Source of the DNA: Gammaproteobacteria bacterium
GTDB lineage: Bacteria; Pseudomonadota; Gammaproteobacteria; Pseudomonadales; Cellvibrionaceae
NCBI GenBank assembly: GCA_004173475.1
Contig: SEBU01000002.1
Span: forward strand, 1 to 64,000
DNA length: 64,000 nt
Reading direction: 5' to 3'
The notes below the pieces were generated by a model, which did not search any database, was not told the origin of the DNA, and saw only the letters and a list, made by a program, of their open reading frames with translations. Both the position numbers and the translations under genes were made by a program. Numbering within the stretch: the first letter of the stretch is position 1; every line of letters begins with the position of its first letter. Of the stretch, positions 43,401-55,715 are shown in pieces.

Positions 43401-43997
43401 GCTGCGATTGATGAATATAAAACCGAATCTGAACGCAAAAATTATTTAGATGCGCAGAATGCAGATTTGCATGAAGCGCTTGAAACACTAGAAAATGCTA
43501 TACGTAAAATTGATCGTGAAACGCGCACGCGATTCAAAGAAACTTTCGATCAGGTAAACAAAAGTTTGCAGGAGCTTTTCCCTAAAGTATTTGGCGGCGG
43601 CCACGCTTATCTGGAACTTACCGGTGAAGATTTACTCGATACTGGTATTACCATTATGGCGCGCCCACCAGGCAAACGTAACAGCACGATTCATCTGCTT
43701 TCGGGCGGTGAAAAAGCGCTGACGGCGATTGCGCTGGTTTTTTCGATTTTCCGTTTGAATCCAGCACCATTTTGTATGCTGGACGAAGTAGATGCACCGC
43801 TCGATGATGCCAACGTGGGCCGTTACGCACGTATGGTTGAAGAAATGTCAGCACAAGTGCAATTTATTTATATTACCCACAATAAAAATGCGATGGAAAT
43901 GGCTCACCAATTATTGGGTGTAACCATGCATGAACCCGGTGTATCGCGCTTGGTAACTGTGGACGTCGATGAAGCCGCCGAATTGGCCGCTTCGTAA
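40488..43997 (+). CDS. smc: Chromosome partition protein SMC
   Basis: This 1169-residue SMC ATPase has Walker A GPNGCGKSN at about 31-39, a first long coiled coil, a hinge at about 510-640 (VQDGWDRALETVLGNTLQAV), a second coiled coil, and the C-terminal head with signature LLSGGEKALTAIAL (about 1070) and Walker B FCMLDEVDAPLDD. It condenses and aligns sister chromosomes with ScpA and ScpB, which are encoded elsewhere. It heads an smc-zipA-ligA cluster typical of Pseudomonas relatives. The window also holds a second SMC-like system. Confidence 0.97.
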   Translation: MRLKCIKLAGFKSFVDPTTVNFPSNLCAVVGPNGCGKSNIIDAVRWVMGESSAKNLRGENMTDVIFNGSSGRKPVGQASIELVFDNSDGTLLGEYAAFTEISIKRKVTRDAQNHYYLNGTKCRRRDITDIFLGTGLGPRSYAIIEQGMISKLIEAKPEDLRVYIEEAAGISKYKERRRDTESRMRRTQENLERLTDIRDELERQLSRLQRQAQSAEKFTEYKKEERLLKAQLQALKYQILDEQAKAKQISIRDLELRMESFVTDQVNKDTQIEKYRSQYTEMGDKFNEVQGRYYAIGADIARIEQTIHHAKERSRQLQTDLDQTQRDCKEAEENLLIDSQKAEGWQEELLTIEPDLELVKAAEEGSNEVLLESEEAMQRWQNEWDTFNQRAAEPRQKAEVQQSRIQHLEQVQQRLLQRIEKLKEEKANLQIDGIDEEIGQVTEQLAELDLVADEKRNRVESITEQLDQKRNDNSRISNELDQARSQLQTMRGRHASLDALQQAALGEKNKAVTQWLATQNLSNQTRLAESVSVQDGWDRALETVLGNTLQAVCVNGLDAVTGVISNLTQGELVLFDTSAKSSAIEHKKATLLSTKVKADWDVQGVLNGIYVADDLPAALGLRSQLAANESVITKDGIWLATHWLKVARDSDASSGVIARKQEIEELSARIAETEEKVEKLSVQLEEGRQQIKEFEQNRETLRREADEQNRRYGELRSQLSAKQVRVEQVNMRRERAENEIREAREQLEQEAEHLSEARMILSEAIDAMGQDTDLREDLLKQRDDIRTGLDQARQRARHDKDRAHELAMRFQSLKTQLDGIRLGIGRLREQTARLQERREQLIVSLSENRDPIEEYQSELEANLGKRLSVEAALTEARRALETVEHELRNAEQGRNRAEQEVQAVRAHLEQERLAAQRFEDQRNAIVEQLEEEDLNLQTILAEIPEGTEIKPIEEELEAIAGRITRLGPINLAAIDEYKTESERKNYLDAQNADLHEALETLENAIRKIDRETRTRFKETFDQVNKSLQELFPKVFGGGHAYLELTGEDLLDTGITIMARPPGKRNSTIHLLSGGEKALTAIALVFSIFRLNPAPFCMLDEVDAPLDDANVGRYARMVEEMSAQVQFIYITHNKNAMEMAHQLLGVTMHEPGVSRLVTVDVDEAAELAAS

Positions 43998-44032
43998 TAT
44001 TTAATAATTTTGAACACGAGACGGATAACTTT

Positions 44033-45118
44033 ATGAGCAACTGGCTGACCGGCATTATTGTTCTTCTTATCATTATCATTTTGGCAGACGGTTTCCGGAG
44101 AACCTGGAATGCACGCCGTAATCGTTTGGATGTTTCGCCCGCGTTAAAAAAGAGTCTCAAGAATCATCACGAGCACGATGACGAAGTGATTAATGAGGCT
44201 CCGCCAAGTTACATCAGTGAATTGCCAAATGGCGGTGCGCGAGTTGTAACAGTACGCGATCGATCCGATCGTCCGCAACGTGAAAGAAAACCCAGCGCGC
44301 GCGAACTAAAAGAACAGCGCCGCCGTGAAGCGGCTGTTAAACGTACCCCGGAACAAACACGTTTAAATCTCGAAGAATCCGTACCTATTTTAATGGAGTC
44401 GGTTGATCACCGGGACGCATCCCTGTCTGATGAAAACGGTCGTATAGAGCCAAGTTTTTCCGAAGAAAATAACTTCAAAGAAGATAGCACTGAACATCAT
44501 CCTGATGAGCTGGATGTTTACGAAGATCGTGCCGATGATGAAGGTGATTACGACGAAGGCTATGATGACGAGCATGATGAAGAACATGAAGAAGCTTATG
44601 ACGATGAAGAAGCTGATGACTATTCTGACGAAGATGAAGAAATAGCGGAAGAGGAAGCCAAGTCTGCTGCGCCCCAAGCTGAACCGGAAGAAGTTTTAAT
44701 TATTAATATTATGGCCGCTAAGGGCGACATGTTTAACGGCAGCGAATTATTGGATATCGTTTTAAAATGTGGATTGCGTTACGGCAGCATGGATATTTTT
44801 CACCGTTACGCCGATACAAAAGGTGAAGGAGCACTTTTATTTAGCATGGCAAATATGGTGCGACCTGGTACCTTCGATTTGGATGCGATGGATGAGTTTT
44901 CCACACCGGGTGTCAGTTTGTTTATGACCCTGCCGATTGAAGCAGACTCTATGCAATCTTTCGATTTAATGGTGGAAACAGCACAAGCAATTTCGCAGAC
45001 ATTGAATGGGGAATTGAAAGACGAGCAACGCAGTGCGATGACCAAGCAAACCCTTGAGCATTCACGTCAACGCATTCGCGATTTCGAACGCAAAAAATTA
45101 TTTCGTCGGCCACGTTAG
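44033..45118 (+). CDS. zipA: Cell division protein ZipA
   Basis: This 361-residue protein has an N-terminal membrane anchor (about 4-22, LTGIIVLLIIIILADGFRRTW), a basic stretch, then an unusually long Asp/Glu-rich linker (nt about 44,490-44,690) in place of the common Pro/Gln-rich one. The C-terminal FtsZ-binding domain is AKGDMFNGSELLDIVLKCGLRYG and on. ZipA tethers FtsZ to the inner membrane at the division site. It lies 35 bp after smc and before ligA. Confidence 0.93.
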   Translation: MSNWLTGIIVLLIIIILADGFRRTWNARRNRLDVSPALKKSLKNHHEHDDEVINEAPPSYISELPNGGARVVTVRDRSDRPQRERKPSARELKEQRRREAAVKRTPEQTRLNLEESVPILMESVDHRDASLSDENGRIEPSFSEENNFKEDSTEHHPDELDVYEDRADDEGDYDEGYDDEHDEEHEEAYDDEEADDYSDEDEEIAEEEAKSAAPQAEPEEVLIINIMAAKGDMFNGSELLDIVLKCGLRYGSMDIFHRYADTKGEGALLFSMANMVRPGTFDLDAMDEFSTPGVSLFMTLPIEADSMQSFDLMVETAQAISQTLNGELKDEQRSAMTKQTLEHSRQRIRDFERKKLFRRPR

Positions 45119-45144
45119 TCGTGTGATGCTGTGATTTATAAAAG

Positions 45145-47904
<2,760 letters not shown>

Positions 47905-47989
47905 AGTTTAAAAATACGCTCGAATCGTGGCGAGCGATTAATAATAATTTTTAATTTTGTAATTTATTTGATGAGTTGCGGAGGTGATT

Positions 47990-48415
47990 GTGGATCAGGA
48001 ATCAATTGTTTATGGTTGCATAAAAGATATTCCCGTTTTAACAAACGAGTCGGAGCGTCTGCGTATTAATCGCGATGCAATGCTTACCTTGCCTCATGCA
48101 GATGAATGGCCATTTTTATGTCAGGAAATGTTTTCAATTCCCGACACCCAAGCATTTAACAATTCTTATCAAACCGAAGTTATGCATTTCGGGGCTTCCT
48201 ACAAAGCAGTTGAATACGAATGGGATCAGTGGATCGCGCAATTCGAACAATTACTTAGCAAAATGTACTGGGTATCCGCCACCGTCCATTTGGAAACCGA
48301 ATTGTCCGGAACCCATACGTTTACTTGGGACGCGAATGGCAAAAGTCATATTCCTGGTTCAGGTAATATGCAAGTGCGTTGCGAGTGGAGTCATGAAGGG
48401 GCGTTTGGGATTTAA
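47990..48415 (+). CDS. Hypothetical protein
   Basis: About 141 residues from the GTG at 47990, placed 5 nt after GGAGG; a GTG at 47984 overlaps that Shine-Dalgarno sequence. The protein is soluble and Trp/Glu-rich (YEWDQWIAQFEQLLSKMYW, then SATVHLETELSGTHTFTWD), with no signal peptide. I recognise no domain. It stands alone between the transglycosylase gene and the repeat element before hemB. Confidence 0.6.
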   Translation: MDQESIVYGCIKDIPVLTNESERLRINRDAMLTLPHADEWPFLCQEMFSIPDTQAFNNSYQTEVMHFGASYKAVEYEWDQWIAQFEQLLSKMYWVSATVHLETELSGTHTFTWDANGKSHIPGSGNMQVRCEWSHEGAFGI

Positions 48416-48456
48416 CATTAAAAAATCTTTGCTTTAACAAGGTGTTTTATTTATTG

Positions 48457-48680
48457 GGGAGTCGTCATCCTCAGCTAGGCGCCCCCGCGTAGCGGGGATC
48501 CAGCGGGCTGGCGTTCCAGCTTTTTTTCAAGTCCGAATATGAGCATTTTTAATTCAAAACACTCTGTAGATAAACCTATAGTTGCTAGAATTTAATGTTA
48601 GAGATTAGTTATCTATATTTTAAATTTTAGAATCAACATCCAAGAGCTGGATCCCCGCCTAGCTGAGGATGACGACTCCC
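48457..48680. mobile_element. MITE-like palindromic element upstream of hemB
   Basis: A 224-bp element with near-perfect inverted ends: the left arm (48457-48504) reads GGGAGTCGTCATCCTCAGCT and on; the right arm (48646-48680) is its reverse complement apart from a 13-bp insertion, CCCCCGCGTAGCG, in the left arm. The middle, about 140 bp, is AT-rich and has no ORF. There is no transposase. Its terminal motif is shared with the element before ligA. It lies just 19 bp before the hemB start and may carry or alter the hemB promoter. Confidence 0.75.
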
Positions 48681-48699
48681 AAGTAAATTGGTAATACCT

Positions 48700-49677
48700 A
48701 TGACAAACAATCTAATCACTCCAGACTTCCGTTTCCGTCGCCTACGCAGAACAGCAGCACTTCGCGAATTAGTGCGCGAAACTCATTTGCGCATGAGCGA
48801 TTTTATCCTGCCAATTTTTATTGAAGAAGGCATCAACGAGCCGGTTCCAATCAAAACTATGCCGGATGTTTTTCGTTACCCTGAGTCGCAACTTGCCGAA
48901 GTAATAAATCGCGCCTGGAGCAAAGGCATTCGCGCTGTGCTTTTATTTGGTGTGTCCACTCATAAAGATGAGGTTGGTTCAGACACTTGGCATGACCATG
49001 GTTTATTAGCGCGCATGATTCAAACGGCGAAAGCAGCGCAACCAGAAATGTTAGTGATTAGCGATAACTGTTTTTGCGAATATACAACTCACGGTCATTG
49101 CGGTGTTGTCTTCAAGAATGACGTAGATAATGATGCAACGTTGTTAAATTTACAAAAGCAAGTTGTACTCGCTGCGCAAGCAGGCGTAGATATGATTGCA
49201 CCCTCGGGCATGATGGACGGAATGATCACAGCGATTCGTCAAGCGTTAGACGATGCGGGTTTCGCGCATATTCCTGTCATGTCCTACTCAACAAAATTTG
49301 CATCTGCTTTTTACGGGCCTTTTAGAGATGCCGTGGATAGCAGCTTCAAAGGCACGCGCAATACCTATCAAATGGATTTCTCAAATCCGCGTGAGGCACT
49401 GGCAGAGTCAATGCAGGACGAAGCTGAAGGCGCCGATATTCTGATGGTTAAACCCGGCACCGCTTATTTGGATATCCTCGCCCATATTCGCGCAAACTCA
49501 ACACGTCCATTGGCGGTTTATCATGTAAGTGGCGAATACGCCATGATTAAAGCGGGCGCTGCTGCTGGTGTAATTGATGAGAAAGCAATTGTTTTGGAAA
49601 CCATGACTGCGTTTAAACGAGCAGGTGCGGATTTGATTATTACTTATTATGCGGAAAGATTGGCGGATTGGATTTAA
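48700..49677 (+). CDS. hemB: Delta-aminolevulinic acid dehydratase (porphobilinogen synthase)
   Basis: About 325 residues from the ATG at 48700 (a TTG at 48688 lies inside sequence next to the repeat). It condenses two 5-aminolevulinate molecules to porphobilinogen in heme synthesis. The Schiff-base lysines are in MSYSTKFASAFYGPF and ILMVKPGTAYLD. The metal site is SDNCFCEYTTHGHCG, the three-cysteine zinc type as in E. coli, unlike the Mg-only P. aeruginosa enzyme. A terminator follows. Confidence 0.96.
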   Translation: MTNNLITPDFRFRRLRRTAALRELVRETHLRMSDFILPIFIEEGINEPVPIKTMPDVFRYPESQLAEVINRAWSKGIRAVLLFGVSTHKDEVGSDTWHDHGLLARMIQTAKAAQPEMLVISDNCFCEYTTHGHCGVVFKNDVDNDATLLNLQKQVVLAAQAGVDMIAPSGMMDGMITAIRQALDDAGFAHIPVMSYSTKFASAFYGPFRDAVDSSFKGTRNTYQMDFSNPREALAESMQDEAEGADILMVKPGTAYLDILAHIRANSTRPLAVYHVSGEYAMIKAGAAAGVIDEKAIVLETMTAFKRAGADLIITYYAERLADWI

Positions 49678-49703
49678 ATAATTTTTATTAGCATTTTTAT
49701 AAT

Positions 49704-49728
49704 GCCCGCCATTGTGCGGGCTTTTATA
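49704..49728 (+). terminator. Rho-independent terminator after hemB
   Basis: GCCCGC-CATTGT-GCGGGC followed by a short T-run, 27 bp after the hemB stop and 20 bp before the mksF start. Confidence 0.8.
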
Positions 49729-49747
49729 TTTTAAGTATGGTTGTTTA

Positions 49748-51277
49748 ATGTTCTTCAGCGATTCCCGTCAGCATTTTTTTAATCCGCTTACCGGTAAATA
49801 CCGTGAGTTGGTTGCCCAGTGTTTGAGTCTTCTGTATCAGCGCCTTTATACCGATCTGCGCGATTATGGTAATGCCATGAATCGTGAGCAGCTTATGGAT
49901 ATTATCAAAGAAGCGATAGCACGCGCCCCGATTTTAGACGCGGATAAAGATGATGAAGAATTTAACGCGCAAGGTGAATTAATTGAAAGTCAGGAAGGGC
50001 GTTTTAAAACTCAACGCGATCTGGCGAGTTTTATTATTAATAGATTAATAGATAACGGGTGGCTGGAAAAACAAGTTGATGAAACAACCTTGCAAAGTAC
50101 TTACGGCTTTAGTCGCATGGGGCGTTTATTTACGCAGCCATTTGCAGATAACCAGGCTAATCATTTTCGCACTCGCAATCGCAACACGCGTAACACTCGA
50201 AACAGCTTGCAAGCTTTCTATGAGCAAGGCGAGATTCACGACTTGCTAGACGCGTATGAATACTCCGAACGTATTATCAGCGACTTCACCGATGTTATTG
50301 CCGAGCTTGAAGAGCGTAAACGTCAGTTAGTACGCGAAGTAGAATCGCGTCAGTTAATTCAGCAGGCGAGTGACGAATTTTTCGATTTTATGGAAACAGT
50401 GTTTAAACCGGATCTTGAGGTTCGCTTATCTGCTGACAGTGTCGAAAAATATCGTGACCAGATATCCGATATTATTACTAAAATTCGTCGCAAGCGTAAG
50501 TATGGCCAAGGCGATGCCGAAACTTCTGAAAAGGATTGGCGCGCGGTGATGGAAATTCGTTTACGAAAAGCCATACCTCAGCGTGTGGTACAAGGCGTGT
50601 CTTTACTCGATACACTTTTGCAGGCAATTGAATCGCGTTTAAAAAATGCGTGCGAAATTATGTTGCCAGCATTGCGTCGTGCCCTCAACACCTTTACGCA
50701 ACGTGCCGATATTATCATTCGGCAGCTCAGTTATATTAATAGTCGCAGTCAGGACGATTTAATGGATGTCTATCGCTCGTTGGCACAATTACCAACCGGG
50801 CAACAGGATGAAATTTTTCAACAGAAGGGCGAGTCTCTCGCTGGAATGCAACTCGGTTTTATAGATCCTTCACAAATCCAGCTACGCGCAACGCGTCAGC
50901 AACAAGTTGTGCGGTCAGAAATCGATAGCGACAAAGCGTTGGATTTGGATGCGCAAAAGGAAATTTATATTCAGCAAGCGCTCGATAAAGCTTTTATCTT
51001 GCAGGGCAACGAAATTCGTAGCTATGTTCAAGAGTCCCTACTTAAAACCGGAAGTGTTAATAGTCGACATTTAAATGCAGCTACGATGCAAGAGCTTTTA
51101 AATCTATCGCACGCTATAGAAGTGGGTGCGGTGGATAATTTATCTTCCCGTTTTAAATTTAAGGTGCACCAGGAGCACGAATGGTTACATTCGCCTCCTC
51201 AAATTCAAAATGATCATTACTTCAAGCAGCGCGATCAATTTGTTATTTCGCTGATCGATGACGAGAAAGTGATATGA
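49748..51277 (+). CDS. MksF/JetA-like kleisin of a bacterial SMC complex
   Basis: About 509 residues from the ATG at 49748. It is largely helical, starting [25 protein letters not shown], with a winged-helix-like N-terminal part, a central helical region ([29 protein letters not shown]) and a winged-helix-like C-terminal part. By size, order and sequence style it is the kleisin of an MksBEF/JetABC system, which bridges the SMC heads. It overlaps the next gene by 4 bp. No good RBS is seen. The name is given as family level only. Confidence 0.8.
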   Translation: MFFSDSRQHFFNPLTGKYRELVAQCLSLLYQRLYTDLRDYGNAMNREQLMDIIKEAIARAPILDADKDDEEFNAQGELIESQEGRFKTQRDLASFIINRLIDNGWLEKQVDETTLQSTYGFSRMGRLFTQPFADNQANHFRTRNRNTRNTRNSLQAFYEQGEIHDLLDAYEYSERIISDFTDVIAELEERKRQLVREVESRQLIQQASDEFFDFMETVFKPDLEVRLSADSVEKYRDQISDIITKIRRKRKYGQGDAETSEKDWRAVMEIRLRKAIPQRVVQGVSLLDTLLQAIESRLKNACEIMLPALRRALNTFTQRADIIIRQLSYINSRSQDDLMDVYRSLAQLPTGQQDEIFQQKGESLAGMQLGFIDPSQIQLRATRQQQVVRSEIDSDKALDLDAQKEIYIQQALDKAFILQGNEIRSYVQESLLKTGSVNSRHLNAATMQELLNLSHAIEVGAVDNLSSRFKFKVHQEHEWLHSPPQIQNDHYFKQRDQFVISLIDDEKVI

Positions 51278-52026
51278 GAAACGTATTTAGCGCCGTTCTA
51301 GAAGAACAGTTAGATAAATATAATTTATCTGTAGACGATTGGAGTGAATTAATTCAGCGCTTGCTGGATTATGGAGTGCTTTGCCGAGGTGATTCACAGG
51401 TTGAGGCTGAACTCTATGATCGCTTTTTGCGTATCCATGAGCTGGTAGACGATTATCTGGCTTTGATGGGTGTGCGCTTTCAACATGATACGCAATTTAA
51501 TTTTGTTCGTATCCTTCCGCCTGGGGCACGTTTACCAGGTTTAGAGGATGAAACTGATGAACCATTCAATGGTGGTTTTCGAAGCAGGTTAAATCAGCAT
51601 GAAGTTGCACTCATATTAGTCCTGCGTGCCGAATATGACAAAGCCTTGCGTGAGGGCATTATTGACGAGCAAGGTTGCGCAACACTTTCGCTTGAAGCCA
51701 TATCGCTATCGATGAAAAGTTTGTTGCGGCGTAATCTGCCAGAGAATATTGGTGAGCGCAGGCTCGCATTTAAACGGTTACGTCAATTGCGATTGATTAA
51801 TTATTTTGCAGAAGTTGATATGGATTCCGGCGAGAGTTGGATAAAAATCCGTCCCCTAATTATTAATTTGGTAAGTAACGAATGGCTTAACCAAATTCGT
51901 ACTCATCTTGCTGACAATTTATTGCTTGTTGAAGATGAGCCTGAAAAGGAAGAAATAGCTCCTGTTAAAGTAGCGAAAAAACCGGCGCCGCATTTAACCA
52001 AATCGATATTTGATACCGAATCCTAA
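51274..52026 (+). CDS. MksE/JetB-like accessory subunit (DUF4194-type)
   Basis: This 250-residue protein overlaps its upstream neighbour (ATGA). Winged-helix-like segments, [38 protein letters not shown] then [20 protein letters not shown], match the MksE/JetB (MukE-like) family, which dimerises and binds the kleisin and DNA. The C-terminus has a short acidic-basic tail. Middle gene of the three-gene operon. Confidence 0.8.
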   Translation: MRNVFSAVLEEQLDKYNLSVDDWSELIQRLLDYGVLCRGDSQVEAELYDRFLRIHELVDDYLALMGVRFQHDTQFNFVRILPPGARLPGLEDETDEPFNGGFRSRLNQHEVALILVLRAEYDKALREGIIDEQGCATLSLEAISLSMKSLLRRNLPENIGERRLAFKRLRQLRLINYFAEVDMDSGESWIKIRPLIINLVSNEWLNQIRTHLADNLLLVEDEPEKEEIAPVKVAKKPAPHLTKSIFDTES

Positions 52027-52038
52027 GTATTTTTAACT

Positions 52039-55000
52039 ATGTTTCTTAAAAAATTTATTTATGTAAATTGGGGCAATGTACCCAACACTGAATTTGAATT
52101 CGGCCCCATCAACTTATTTTCAGGTGGTAATGGTTCAGGTAAAACAACGGCTGCCGACGCCATTCAAACAATCATGACCGCAGCGCATGATAATTTATTT
52201 CATTTTAATCCTGGGCAAGATGAATCCAGTCAGCGCGGTCGCGGCGGTAAGTTGGTACGCACACTTGCATCTTACGTATTGGGTTGTGATGACGGCGCCT
52301 ATTCGCGCCCGCAAGGTTGTGACGGTTATTTAGCGGCGGTGTTTCATCCAACCCAAGGCGAGAGCGGCGAGCCTTTTACAGCGCTAATTGGCATGCGAGC
52401 GTTTATCGAAACCGCGGGGCAGGGTGCTACACAGCAAAAAGTGGCGCGCCTGGATGATTGCCAATTTTTTATTCTGAATGATGTGTCATTGAATCTGAAT
52501 GATTTATTAAAAGAAGAGAAATCGCATAAATATGTTGTGCCGCTCGACCGGATTTACGCCGGCCTGCGTCGTCAATTTGGCCAGGAGCACATCGAGAAAT
52601 ACGATAAGAAGAAATCTTACTTATGCAGACTCTATGGTGTGTTGCGCGGTAAGAGCGATGCAGTTTCAGAGCGAGAGGCTATGAATGCTGCGCGCGCATT
52701 TTCACGTTTTATGGCCTATAAACCCATTAAAGGTATTGATGAGTTTGTCGCTAATGAAGTATTGGAGTACCGCGATTTAGGTGAAGCGATCCGTAATGTT
52801 TCTGCCATGCTCAAACGTATCCACAGCATGGAGGCAGATGCACGCAATTTGCGTCAGGCCATTGACCGCATGGCGATGGGACGTAACCTGAGCGACAATT
52901 TTATTAGTGGCTGGCTTGAGCAACAGGTTCTTTATTATTCGGTGGCAAAACGTCGCTTCGGAGATTGCCAGGCGCTATATTTAGATGCGAAGCACAAGCA
53001 ACAAGTATTACGTGAGAATGCTGCGAGCCATTCGCAAGCATTGGTACTGTGCGAAGCCAGGCGCGACGAAATCAATCAATTAATTTTAGCGGCTACTGCG
53101 CGTCGCTTGGGTGTTCCTGCGTTACGTGATAAAGACCAGCTCGAACAAGAGAAAAATATCCAGGAAAAAATTATCCATGAGCACGTACCGGAATTGCTTA
53201 AGCAAGACAAGCAGCTACGAATTAATACCGAGGCGGTGCAACAATGCGCGCAAGCGCTCCGCAATACATCAATTACGTTAGAAATCCCTGCGTTAAAAGA
53301 TGGCCATTTGCAGAAGCTGATTAAAACACTCACCGCTGATGCAGCACCCATTGATATTCATCAACTACTGAATCGCGATTGGATTGATGTTAGCCCACTC
53401 GCGCAACATTTGGATTCTGTGCTCGCACAACAGAAATCGCACAATTTGTTTGTGCACCATTTATTTTCTCTCGATGCGAGTTCTGCGGCTAATCATTTGA
53501 GCGCTAAAGTAAATTTACGCGATCAATTGGCGCAGGAGCGCGATAAGCGTCGCGCGAGCGCGGAACGTTTACAAAAATCTATTGAAACCAAACGCCGTGA
53601 AATTCAAATACTGGAAACACAGCAAGTTAATTATCCGCAATTTGTACGTACTGCGTTGGATGCTATTTCTCAGCAATGTCCTAAAGCAGACGCGCGTGTG
53701 CTATGCGATTATGTAAACGTTGTTGACCGTGATTGGCAAGCAGCAATAGAGGGTTATATTGGCGCCGCGCGCTTTGGCATTATTGTCGCACCGGAACATG
53801 AGGCCGAAGCTATTGCCATAGTGCGCAATATAAGCGGACAAGCGAATCGCGCACGTGTCATTCAGGGAGATAAGGCACGTAAAGATCTGGAAAAAACGGG
53901 TGATTCTCCAGCCAGTTCTATTCTGCATGTGATGACCTTTTCTCACGCAACAGCAGAAGCTTATTTAAAGGCAAGCTACGCCAATGTACAGCGTGTCGAT
54001 ACTGCGAACGAGCTGCGTAATACTCGTCGCGGCCTAACAAGGGACGCCATGGGCTCCGGTAACTACGCCATGTTCCGTTGTGATATGGCAGACGCGGATT
54101 TGGTATTTGGCCAAGGTGCACGCGAACGTGCGTTGGAAGCAAAGCGCAATGAATTTCATACACTCAATATGGAATTACAAACAGCTGCGAATTATGCGAA
54201 CGAAGCGCAGCATTTACTTTTAGCCATTGATAGATTAAAAGTGCTCGCTTATGCGGAGACCTTGCAAATTATGTTGGCGGCGCATGAGAGAATCACCGCC
54301 ATAGATTTAAATTTGCAGCAACTGGATTTAAGTGATACCAAAACATTGGATGACGAACTACATGAGCTTAAACAACGTTTACAAGAGCAACAAAAGCAAT
54401 TTAACGATATTAACAATGCGCAAGTTGATTGTCGTGCGGAGTTAAAAAATGCTGATTTATATTGCCAAAAGTTAAATGCCGAACAAGATAAAACTTTAGC
54501 AGTAGTCGATGAATGCGAAGCTAACCTGCAAACCATCGCTGGCTCATGGCCGGATTTTAATGTAGATGAGCGCTTGCACGCTGCAGATGAATCTATTGAA
54601 CAGCATCAAATTAACTACTTTGAAAATAGTTTGGTGTCAGTAAACGCGGAATTAAAATCTATTTTGCATCGATTGCAGCAAGCAATCATGCAGCATAACC
54701 AGTTTTGTTTAAGTGCTGATTCCATTTTATTTACTATGGACTACACCGACGAACTGGGTAGCGCGAACTTCCGTCATGTATGTGATATGCGTCGCCAGTT
54801 TGATTCACTTTATAATCGTGATAAAAACCATATTCTCGCTCAACGTCATCAGGAGATAGAATCTCTACGTTTAAGTTTCAATAATGCGTTTGTGTCTAAT
54901 CTTTGTCACTCGATCTACCAAGCGATTAATGATGGCAGTAAAACACTTGAAGAATTAAATAAAGAGCTGGAACATCATCGTTTCGGTGCCGATCGTGAGC

Positions 55001-55710
55001 GGTTCCGATTTGATTGGGAATGGGTTCCGGAATTTAAAGAATATTGGCAATTTTTTAAAGCCGTTATTGATAGCCCGAGCATCGGTGATGGTGAAACACT
55101 TTTCAATATGAAGCTGGATGAGAAACATCAAAAAGTGCGCGAGCGCTTAATGAGTATGTTGCTTGATGAAGACGAACAAAAAGCATTGCGTGAGTTAACG
55201 CGTATCGCTGATTATCGTAATTATCGTTGTTACGAAATTTACAAAGAACCGGAAGGAAAGGCGCCTATTGCATTAAGTCAATATGGCACTGGCTCAGGAG
55301 GTCAATTGGAAACGCCGGCCTACATCATTCGCAGTGCGGCTATTACATCGGCGTTTCGCTTCAATGAAGGCAATAGTCATTTGCGAATGGTGTTAGTAGA
55401 CGAGGCTTTTTCCAAAATGGATGAGCATCGTTCACGCGAAGTCATTAATTATTTGACCGAAAGTTTGGGCTTGCAATTAAACTTCATTATGCCAAGCAGC
55501 AAGTCTGGCCCTTTTATGGATTTAATTTCCAATCAATTTGTATTTAGCAAATGTCCCACAGCAGAGCCTGTTGGTGAACTAAAAACGCGCGTGGTATTGG
55601 ATCGACAAGTATGCGATCAGGAAAAGATTAGTAAGTTAATGGCCAATCACAGAAAAGCGATACGTCAGCAAGCGAGTCTGGATTTTATGATCGAAGTTGA
55701 GGGCGCGTAA
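52039..55710 (+). CDS. MksB/JetC-like SMC ATPase
   Basis: This 1223-residue protein has Walker A SGGNGSGKTTAADAIQT (about 28-44). Long coiled coils run to about 1000 with an apparent hinge near 540-640 (RDWQAAIEGYIGAARFGIIVA). The head signature is QYGTGSGGQLETP (about 1083) and the Walker B LRMVLVDEAFSKMDE (about 1115-1129). This is the MukB-like SMC of MksBEF/JetABC complexes. It lies 12 bp after the MksE-like gene. No JetD/MksG nuclease (Toprim-type) follows; the next gene is convergent and unrelated. Confidence 0.85.
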   Translation: MFLKKFIYVNWGNVPNTEFEFGPINLFSGGNGSGKTTAADAIQTIMTAAHDNLFHFNPGQDESSQRGRGGKLVRTLASYVLGCDDGAYSRPQGCDGYLAAVFHPTQGESGEPFTALIGMRAFIETAGQGATQQKVARLDDCQFFILNDVSLNLNDLLKEEKSHKYVVPLDRIYAGLRRQFGQEHIEKYDKKKSYLCRLYGVLRGKSDAVSEREAMNAARAFSRFMAYKPIKGIDEFVANEVLEYRDLGEAIRNVSAMLKRIHSMEADARNLRQAIDRMAMGRNLSDNFISGWLEQQVLYYSVAKRRFGDCQALYLDAKHKQQVLRENAASHSQALVLCEARRDEINQLILAATARRLGVPALRDKDQLEQEKNIQEKIIHEHVPELLKQDKQLRINTEAVQQCAQALRNTSITLEIPALKDGHLQKLIKTLTADAAPIDIHQLLNRDWIDVSPLAQHLDSVLAQQKSHNLFVHHLFSLDASSAANHLSAKVNLRDQLAQERDKRRASAERLQKSIETKRREIQILETQQVNYPQFVRTALDAISQQCPKADARVLCDYVNVVDRDWQAAIEGYIGAARFGIIVAPEHEAEAIAIVRNISGQANRARVIQGDKARKDLEKTGDSPASSILHVMTFSHATAEAYLKASYANVQRVDTANELRNTRRGLTRDAMGSGNYAMFRCDMADADLVFGQGARERALEAKRNEFHTLNMELQTAANYANEAQHLLLAIDRLKVLAYAETLQIMLAAHERITAIDLNLQQLDLSDTKTLDDELHELKQRLQEQQKQFNDINNAQVDCRAELKNADLYCQKLNAEQDKTLAVVDECEANLQTIAGSWPDFNVDERLHAADESIEQHQINYFENSLVSVNAELKSILHRLQQAIMQHNQFCLSADSILFTMDYTDELGSANFRHVCDMRRQFDSLYNRDKNHILAQRHQEIESLRLSFNNAFVSNLCHSIYQAINDGSKTLEELNKELEHHRFGADRERFRFDWEWVPEFKEYWQFFKAVIDSPSIGDGETLFNMKLDEKHQKVRERLMSMLLDEDEQKALRELTRIADYRNYRCYEIYKEPEGKAPIALSQYGTGSGGQLETPAYIIRSAAITSAFRFNEGNSHLRMVLVDEAFSKMDEHRSREVINYLTESLGLQLNFIMPSSKSGPFMDLISNQFVFSKCPTAEPVGELKTRVVLDRQVCDQEKISKLMANHRKAIRQQASLDFMIEVEGA

Positions 55711-55715
55711 AATAC

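Noticed and set aside
44390-44677. Minus-strand ORF of about 95 codons opposite zipA
   Set aside because: It is the complement of the Asp/Glu-rich linker (hence its Phe/Ile/Val-rich product), with no RBS; a shadow of zipA.
48457-48680. Autonomous insertion sequence
   Set aside because: Too short and without any transposase ORF; at most a non-autonomous element.
49748-55710. Complete Wadjet defence system
   Set aside because: The JetD nuclease is absent next to the three SMC-type genes, so only an MksBEF/JetABC-like complex can be claimed.
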